From contig PUFA01000034.1 of NCBI GenBank assembly GCA_003508835.1, positions 8,334,501 through 8,398,500 on the forward strand: a stretch of 64,000 nucleotides of DNA, given 5' to 3'. This document shows, one piece after another, positions 56,997 to 64,000 of this stretch. A model generated the notes under the pieces. The model worked only from the letters and a program-made list of their open reading frames with translations, was not told the origin of the DNA and did no database searches. How positions within the stretch are numbered: the first letter of the stretch is position 1; each line of letters begins with the position of its first letter. The stretch is from Eonycteris spelaea (lineage: Eukaryota; Chordata; Mammalia; Chiroptera; Pteropodidae). A program made the position numbers and the translations under genes.

Positions 56997-57391
56997 TGTT
57001 TTAGTCTGCTTAAGCTGCAATAACAAAATACCTTAGACGGGATGGCATAAACAACAAAATTGATTTTCTCACCATTCTGGAGTCTGGGAAGTCCAAGATC
57101 AAGGTGTGAGCTGATTCGGTTTCTGGTAAGAGCTTTCTTCCTGGCTTGCAGGTGGCCACCTTCTTGCTATGTCTTCATGGTCTGTCCTCAGTGTGTTTTG
57201 AGGGGAGGAGGTGAGATAGAGCTCTCTTGAGTTTCTTCTTATTAGGACATTAGTCCTATCAAATTAGGGTCCCCACCCTTATGACCTTATTTAAAGTTAA
57301 TTATCTACTAAAGACCTTATCGCCAAAGTCATATTGGGCCTTAGGGCTTCGATATACAAATTTTGGGGGGTTACATTCAGTGCATTATACA
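56997..57391 (-). repeat. MLT1-type (ERVL-MaLR) LTR, antisense
   Basis: 'ttttagtctgcttaagctgc', 'aataacaaaataccttagac', 'tctgggaagtccaagatcaa', 'agagctctcttgagtttctt', 'tatgaccttatttaaagtta' and the end 'ttacattcagtgcattatac' agree with an antisense MLT1 LTR of nearly complete length. Confidence 0.85.
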
Positions 57392-57544
57392 AATATTGTC
57401 TATAGTTGCTTTTTTAGTAACAAGCTCACTGAATAGATATAGAAACTCTTCTTTCTATAAATGACTGGAGTTCTGGTTCAATTATAATAAATGCTTTACT
57501 TTTGTATTAAAAGAAAGGGAATCCTCAGAAATTAGGAGAAATTT

Positions 57545-59656
57545 TGCTGGACTCCAGACCAAGATGGTGATGTAGGAGGCTTCGGAATCTTCTTCCTTCC
57601 ACAGACACACCAAATGTACAGCTATACTTGAAGCAATTCCCTGTGAGAGAAATCCGGAAACTAGCTGAGTGACTTTAACACATTGGGAGAATGAGAAAGT
57701 ACTCACACAAAAATAACAAGAAATGCGCAGTTACACTCTCACCATAGACCCCACACCTAACATAGAGTTATACGCATTGGGAGGGAAACCCCAAGTCCTT
57801 GCTTCTCCCCGAGGAGTGAAGGGTTTGGACCACACATCAAGTGCCCAAACCTTTAAGACCTTCATCCAAGGGTCCAGCCCCTAAAATAACTAACTCTATA
57901 AGCCAACAGGGCTTGTGTTCATGAGTCTCACAGGAATAGAGCCAACAAGGAAACAGTAGTTCACAGACGTGGGAGAACCATTATGGCTGTTTCTATAGGG
58001 CTCAGTGCAGAGGGAGCAGACAAAAACACCCATGTCCCAGGGGTTTAACTGCATACTTCATGAGCTGCTAACTGAGGGTTTGGTTAGTCCGTCTGCATCT
58101 AAATGCTAACTGCAATCCTTCCATTTGGGTCAGTGACAGATCTTGGCACATTCTCAACTACTGGGAGCCACTAAACAAAGACAGCAGCTTTAATATTCTC
58201 ACATTAATAGAATGAAAGAAAAAAATCACATATTATCTCAATAGACACAGAAAAAGCATTTGACAAAATTCAATATTATTTTATGATAAAAACTCTCAAT
58301 ATCCTACATATGGAGGGAACATACCTCAACATAATAAAGGCCCCAGATGACAAACACATGACTAACATCATATTTAATAGTAAAAATCTGAAAGCTTTTT
58401 CTCTATGATAAGAACAAGACAAGGATATTCACTCTCATAATTTTCATTTAACATCGTATGAGAAATCTTATCCAGATCAATTACACAAGACAAATAAATA
58501 AAAAGCATCCAAATTGGAAAGGAAGAAACAAAATTGTCTCTGTTTGCAGATGACATGATATTATAAATTGAAAACCCTAAAGACTGCACTGAAACGTGGT
58601 TAGAACTAATAAATGTATTCAGTAAAGTTGTAGGATACAGAATCAACATATAGAAATCAGTTGCATTTCTATACATGAACAATGATCTATCAGAAAGAGA
58701 AATTAGAAGAACAATCCCATCTATAACAGCATCCGAAAAAAAAAATACTTAGGTATAAATTTAACCAAGGAAGTGAGGGATCTGTAACATAAAAACTATA
58801 TATGACCTTGGTAAAAGAAATTAGAGAAGACACAAATAAATGTACATGCTGATGGGAATGTAAATTGGTGCAGCCACTACGAAAACCATATAGAGATTCC
58901 TTAGAAAATTAAAAATAGGACTACCATATGAGCCAGCAATCCTACTTCTGGATATATAGCCAAAGGAACAAAATCACTATCTTGAAGAGATATGTGTGTT
59001 CCTATGTTCATTGCATCATTATTCACAATGGCCAAGGTATGGAAACAGTCTAGTTGTCCACTGATGGATAAATGGGTAAAGGAAATGTGGTATGTATATA
59101 TAGTGTAATATTATTCAGACTTAAAAAAAGAAGGAAATCCTGCTACTTGAGACAACATGGATATACCCTGAGGACATTATGCTAAGTAAAATAAGGAGAC
59201 AGAGATAGACAAACGTCAGATGACCTCACTCATATGTGGAAATTAAAACAAACAAACAAACAAAATAAAAACAAACAAAAAAATCAGCCTCATAGAAACA
59301 GAGAGTAGGAGTGGTGGTTCTCAGAGGCTGAGAGGCAGGGGATATAGGAAGAGGCTGGTAAAAGGTACAAACTTTCTGTTATAAAATGAACAAAGTCATG
59401 GTGATTACAGTTAATAATATTATATTGTGTAATTGAAATTTGCTAACAGAATAGAGCTTTCATATTCTCACCAAAAAAAAAAAAAAAAAAGAAAAAAAAG
59501 AAAATGTGAGTACGTGAAGTGATGGATGTGTGAGTAAACTTGATGGTAGAATCCTTCCATCATGTAGACATACATAGAATCATCAAGTTCTACACCTTAA
59601 ATATATTATAATTTTCTTTGTCAATTATACCTCGATATAGCCAGGGGGGAAAAAAA
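57545..59656 (+). mobile_element. Internally deleted L1 LINE retaining 5' UTR and 3' UTR
   Basis: 57,545-58,190 resembles a laurasiatherian L1 5' UTR in sense ('ccaagatggtgatgtaggag', 'acacaccaaatgtacagcta', 'gaaatccggaaactagctga', 'cacatcaagtgcccaaacct'). It then joins directly, at about 58,195, to ORF2 reverse-transcriptase sequence: the [15 protein letters not shown] block at about 58,241 and FADDM at 58,542-58,556, with ORF1 and the ORF2 endonuclease half missing. A second deletion at about 58,838 skips to the ORF2 tail. The 3' end includes 'actcatatgtggaaattaaa', 'gagaggcaggggatatagga', an A-rich tract (59,473-59,507) and a final A-rich tail at about 59,648. Stops and frameshifts make it inactive. 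Confidence 0.85.
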
Positions 59657-61077
59657 TAGAGAATTCAGGGCCAAAGTGGAAACCTGAAGAGAAACTGGTT
59701 TCCAAGATAGAAATAATATAGGCCTAGTTTGGCCTAGGGTTGGCCTTGGGATTTAACAGCTGCTGGGTAACAGAGAAAAGGTTTAAAGGTAGAACTGTGA
59801 TGGGCCTGTATATAAAAAGAGGTAAAATTTTTACCCATCAGACTGGAGAAGTGAGAAGGAAACTACCCGGCCATCTGGGGGGAAATAGTTTGCTGTAACA
59901 AAGGAACTCTCATTATGCACTATTAGGTGTGTGGTCTGATATTACTACCCACTTAGTTCAGGGTTCTAAGCAGAGAAATGAACATAAAAACTGGTCTAAG
60001 TCATAAGAGAGTCCCTGGGTTTCCCAACAGAATAACATGTAAATCAATCTAAGGAACCTGACATAATTACTACAGGAAATCACTTGAAATCTCATCATCC
60101 ACACACAAAATTGATTAATAAAATGGCCTCTAGGAATTTTTTATATACAGATTTTTTTCTATATAGTTGTAACCCTAATATTTTGAATCATGGAAAGCAA
60201 GGTATTTGCAAAGGAACATGAATCACTGAACATAATGGAATTACAGTAGTAAACATTTTCTCCCCGATTGCAACACTCTCTTCTGACATGGGAAATGTTT
60301 TGTTTCTCCTTTATATCTTAGAAATACAGCTATTTCCTGCTGTCAAAGAGGAGAAATAAAGAACTCAAACCAAAATGAGAATTTAGAGAAGGATGGAGAG
60401 AAATACGACTCCATAAGAACCCCAAATGATGCCAATGTCCCCAGTGTAGAATAATAAGCGTAAAATCATTTCCATTCAATTGATTTATGCAGGTATATCT
60501 CTCAGGAAAGAGACCTTCTCATCAACTTGACATCCTCCACATCAGTATTTCATGATTTCCTGCTTTATGTCTCACTAAACTAGAAGATGGATTATTTCTC
60601 CAGAGTATCTTGCAGGAGGTTATTTGGATGAGTTCAGAGTCAGTGCTTCTGTTCCTCCTGTTCAGAAGACATAATGGGGGAGGATGGGCGGGCACAGATG
60701 ACGGTTTGCTGTTAAGTCATTGCAGTTTTCAGAAATGTGAGCTGCTAATCCTTAGTCGCAAGGCACAACATTTCTTGGGCAGCATGAACCACTTTCCTCC
60801 TCAACAATAATAACTGGTGACATTTTCGCCAACTGTGGAGGTTTGGAGGAGGCCAGTCACTCATCTTTCTCTCCTGTGGGTTCTAACCAACTGAGGCACA
60901 AAGAGCCAACTAAAGATTCGAATGCAGAATCTTCTCTTTTAATGAGAAAGCTAGTCTGAAGAATTCCACAGAGCCTCCTGTCTTAAAATTAGGGTTCCAG
61001 ACTAATACGGCTCTGATCTTCTTACTTAGTTTCAAAGAGAGAAATTAGAACAGAAAGTGCTGAAACTCTATGTCCAT
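59657..61077. other. No feature recognised
   Basis: Unique-looking DNA. A 66-codon ORF at 60,610-60,810 has no recognisable product. A possible antisense MIR scrap occurs near 60,890-60,930. Confidence 0.35.
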
Positions 61078-61255
61078 TAGGCAATAACTCCCCATTCTCC
61101 CTCCCTGCAGCCCCTGGTACCCTCTATTTTCTGTTTCTATGAATTTGTCTATTCTAAATATTCCATATAAGTAGGATTATGTATTCTTTGTACATTTATG
61201 TCTGGCTGATTTCATTTGGCATAATGTTTTTAAGGTTCATCCAGAACTTCTCTTA
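61078..61255 (-). repeat. Antisense L1 3'-UTR fragment
   Basis: 'actccccattctccctccct', 'gcagcccctggtaccctcta', 'ttgtctattctaaatattcc' and 'atttcatttggcataatgtt' are the reverse complement of a common old L1 3' UTR. Confidence 0.75.
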
Positions 61256-61283
61256 TGTGGGGAAGAGGGTGTGTGTGTGAGTT

Positions 61284-61630
61284 AGTGTCTTAGTTCATTC
61301 CAGCCGTTGATGCAGAATACCATAGACTGGGTGCTTATAAACAACAGAAACTACTCCTCACAGTTCCAGAGGCAGATGTGATGTCTGCTGAGGGCCCACT
61401 TCTTGGTTCGTAGATGGTAATCTTCTTACTGTGTCCTTAGAGAGCAGAAGGGGTGAAAGAGCGCCCTGGGGTCACTTTTATAAGGGTACTAATCCTACTC
61501 ACAAGAGCCCCATCCTTATGACCTAATCACCTCCCAAAGGCCTCACCTCCAAAGAATATCACACTGAGGACTAAGTTCCAGCATACGAACTGGGGCCAGG
61601 AGGAGTGATACAAATGTTCAGTCTACAGCC
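61284..61630 (-). repeat. MLT1-type (ERVL-MaLR) LTR, antisense, well preserved
   Basis: 'agtgtcttagttcattccag', 'accatagactgggtgcttat', 'aaacaacagaaactactcct', 'ggtcacttttataagggtac', 'cctaatcacctcccaaaggc' and the end 'aatgttcagtctacagcc' form a complete antisense MLT1-type LTR. Confidence 0.9.
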
Positions 61631-62129
61631 AGTAGCATCTTCTAAGGAAATATTTACTTTAACATATTATATTTTTATCATTATAGTTGATTCTTGAGAC
61701 TTTGGAATAAAGGAAAATCATCCACCAGAGCATGCTGTTCGTTTGAACTTATTCTTGAAGTATGAATGGGGATGCTCAGACAATCGTGTCAGTTAAGGGC
61801 TACCAAAGGCGACAAGTGACACTGGATGATTATCTAGCAAATACGTATGGGCAGCACAAAGAATTTAGACAGTCTGGAATGAAAGAGTGGCTATAACTAT
61901 CCCCATTTTTGTTACAAAAAAGACAGATTGAAGGAAGTTAGGTTACCATTCAGTGTCAGCATAAGCAGCAGCTCTGAGCTCAGTGCCAGGAAGGAGATTT
62001 GTTCACTCACTGGCATAGCAGGAGAGGAAATTAGGGCTACAGGCTGAACATATTCCCATGCCCTGACCATTACACACAGCCAATGCCACAGGTTCTTCAG
62101 AGCTGAGGGAGCAGGATGCTGTAGAGGCT
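61631..62129. other. No feature recognised
   Basis: Unique-looking DNA without a recognisable ORF or repeat. Confidence 0.35.
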
Positions 62130-62290
62130 CCAAAGTAAAGACTGTATGAGCTCTGGTCCTGGCTCTATCAGTCACTGTCTATTAATATTTACCACAAGGG
62201 TAGCAGTGAGGGCCAAGTGAGGCAATCAAATAAAGAGCCTGCCAGGCACATGTTAAGAACTCAAAAAATATTGTTAATCAGTATTAATAT
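62130..62290 (+). repeat. MIR
   Basis: 'ctctggtcctggctctatca', 'gagggccaagtgaggcaatc', 'gcctgccaggcacatgttaa' and 'gaactcaaaaaatattgtta' are MIR sense blocks. The 87-codon minus-strand ORF overlapping it is a shadow. Confidence 0.7.
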
Positions 62291-62529
62291 TTGAAATGTT
62301 CTGAGCGGTAGATATGAATAGAGACCAATCTAAGTTGTCACTGTCTGGAGATGTTATAACCCTTAGTAGCTGAATGTTGGGAAGACCCAGGGGTGCTGAG
62401 GATGTGGGGGAGGGAGAGGGCCTTTGGGAGACTTGAGGCAGCCTCTATAAACCAACTGGTGGGGAAGTAGTCAATATTTTAATATCTTGCATGACCATAC
62501 TCCTGAGTATCAGGCCTGGTTGTTATCCT

Positions 62530-62805
62530 AATGATTATTCTTGCAGAGGAGTATTATTCTGGAGGCAAGAATTTGCTTATCACATTGAATAACTTATTTA
62601 TGCTGATGACTCACAAATTTATAACTCCGGGTTTCTTCTGCTCTGCTGCCTTGACATCACTGCTTGGATCACTGCTTGGATGTCTTAGAGGCACATCGGA
62701 CTTAACATTTCCAGAGCAGAAATCTCGATCTCCCCACAGAGGTTCTGCTCCTCTTCTCATCTTTCCCACCTAAATTAATGATGCCAAGAACCTGATATGT
62801 CTTGG
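62530..62805 (+). repeat. L2/CR1-clade LINE remnant with intact YADD motif codons
   Basis: In the frame of 'cttatttatgctgatgactc' (about 62,592) the conceptual peptide is LIYADDSQIYNS, an almost perfect match to the CR1/L2 reverse-transcriptase catalytic block. It continues into the decayed 'gatgtcttagaggcacatcg', 'gacttaacatttccagagca' blocks of the same LINE. The 80-codon ORF at 62,531-62,773 is in another frame and is not a gene. A 12-bp tandem duplication ('atcactgcttgg') sits at 62,657-62,680. Confidence 0.75.
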
Positions 62806-62899
62806 ATTTTCCCACACATAAGGGACCTAGTAAGAGAATAAATGGCTGTGTGGTGCCTCACCATGAACACAGCACTCATAAACGAAGCACAGAGTTGGA

Positions 62900-63035
62900 G
62901 GCTGAATCAAGTTTAGTGGAGCCAGACAGAACTAGGCTCACTCTCGACTTTGTCATTTGTTAGCAGGGCCTCGAGGAAGTCACGCAACCTTCACGACCAA
63001 GTCATTTTCCTGTCTAATGGGAATAACACTGCAGG
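62900..63035 (+). repeat. MIR fragment
   Basis: 'gccagacagaactaggctca', 'gactttgtcatttgttagca' and 'cctgtctaatgggaataaca' match the MIR sense consensus. Confidence 0.75.
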
Positions 63036-63420
63036 AAGACTGTGTGCATTCAAGGCAACAAATATGAAATGACTGACACAATAGGCATGCAAAGATGGTG
63101 GTTCTCATATTTGTTATTAACACTAGATTTCCTGAGTCATTCAGATAAAGGGCAGGAAATGCCAGGATGTGTTGGCCGGCCAGGAAATGAGAACTCTTCT
63201 CTTCCTACTCGCAAACTCACGATCTCTGATCTTGAATTTCTCACATGCACTTAATTCCCCTATATTTTCTCAGAGCATCCTTCTTCCAATTCATTCCCTC
63301 AAAATTGTTTCCAGTGGCTTAATTTTCTTGCCTTTGAAGACCACATACTTTTTACTTATCAGGTATGTTTAGAGATTTAAGAAAATTACCTGAAACTTAG
63401 AAATAGACAAAAGGCATTTG
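63036..63420. other. No feature recognised
   Basis: Unique-looking DNA with two overlapping short ORFs (63,042-63,254 and 63,169-63,372), products not recognised. Confidence 0.35.
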
Positions 63421-63774
63421 TTATGAACAATGTTTTGATTCCTTTCCAAATTCGTATGTTGAAGCCTTAACCCCCTGTGTGATGGTGTTTGGAGATGGAA
63501 CCTTTAAGAGGTTATTAGGGTTAGAGGAGGTCATGAGGGTGGGACCCTCATAATGGGATTAGTGTACTTATTAGAAGAGACACCAGAGGGCTTGTTCCCT
63601 CTCCAAGTACATGGAAAGAGCACACAGAGAGATGGCAGCTGCCTACAAGTCAAGAGAAGAGGCCTCAGAACAAAACCTACCTTCAAGTGGAACGTCCCAG
63701 CCTCTAAGAACTCTGAAAAATCGAGTTCCCAGTCTATGGTATTTCATGATGGCCTCCCAAGCTGACTAATACAG
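63421..63774 (+). repeat. MLT1-type (ERVL-MaLR) LTR
   Basis: 'ttatgaacaatgttttgatt', 'cgtatgttgaagccttaacc', 'gtgtgatggtgtttggagat', 'gtcatgagggtgggaccctc', 'ataatgggattagtgtactt', 'agtctatggtatttcatgat' and the end 'agctgactaatacag' follow the MLT1 consensus in order. The 70-codon ORF in it is not a gene. Confidence 0.88.
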
Positions 63775-64000
63775 CAGTACTAAGCATCTTTCAGTGCTGT
63801 GTTGCATGTTTCCAGCGGGCCCACCCCTCCTGGGGACTATCTAATTTTCCAGGGGGAAACATCTTTGTTGGACTTCTATTTGCTATTGAGGAGGCAAGTT
63901 TATAACTCTGTAAAGGTAGAAATTAGCTTGTGGAAAATTGGCAGCAATGCAAATTATATTTGTTTGGGAGCAAAGCAAATACCCTGAAAATAGACCACCC

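Noticed and set aside
1..64000. tRNA, snRNA, Y RNA, 7SK or rRNA genes or pseudogenes
   Set aside because: I looked for the conserved internal promoter boxes and characteristic starts by eye and found only MIR-embedded tRNA-like remnants. A covariance-model scan would be needed to exclude degenerate copies.

Overview
The window looks like ordinary AT-rich euchromatic DNA from a placental mammal. I found no intact protein-coding gene, rRNA, tRNA, CRISPR array or prokaryotic feature. The content is dominated by old mammalian interspersed repeats: MIR and L2 remnants, MLT1-type (ERVL-MaLR) solo LTRs, hAT-like DNA transposon fossils, and several L1 copies of different ages. I saw no Alu, rodent B1/B2, equine ERE, bovid BovB/Bov-tA, carnivore SINEC or vespertilionid VES element. 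The L1 3' UTR at about 40,100-40,360 ends in a sequence that I associate, from memory only, with bat L1s. My best guess is therefore Laurasiatheria, possibly Chiroptera. That is an inference, not a demonstrated assignment.

Layout. 1-8 kb: AT-rich unique DNA, an MLT1 LTR (about 2,975-3,385), an ERVL-like LTR (about 5,140-5,600), and an L1 remnant split by a hAT-like element (7,130-7,560). 8-19 kb: L2 and MIR fossils, one MLT1 LTR, a polypyrimidine tract. 19.7-23.4 kb: a decayed antisense L1, then a nearly full-length processed pseudogene of the proteasome subunit PSMA2 (22,002-22,704 plus 3' UTR), then a short CpG-rich patch and a MIR. 26-33 kb: L1 and L2 fragments, including a 2.6 kb sense L1 ORF2 fossil (28,378-31,016). 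32.6-34.2 kb: three microsatellites. 36.5-45 kb: an MLT1 LTR, a rearranged L1 with flanking target-site duplication (39,311-40,375), a 38-bp near-perfect palindrome (42,142-42,225), a CpG-rich ORF-bearing patch (43,083-43,329), a DNA-transposon fossil and several MIRs. 45.8-51.3 kb: an ERVL-like LTR and nested antisense L1s with an inverted segment. 52-64 kb: L2 and MIR remnants, an ORF of unknown meaning at about 55.9-56.2 kb, four more MLT1-type LTRs, and an L1 that keeps its 5' and 3' UTRs but lost most of its interior (57,545-59,656).

The features do not form a pathway or operon. The window is best read as intergenic or intronic DNA recording successive retrotransposition. I found no convincing new biological system. 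The items most worth checking are the palindrome, the permuted L1, the two CpG-rich patches and the minus-strand ORF near 56 kb. Repeat family names come from memory of consensus sequences, so boundaries are approximate (typically tens of bases) and subfamilies are not assigned.
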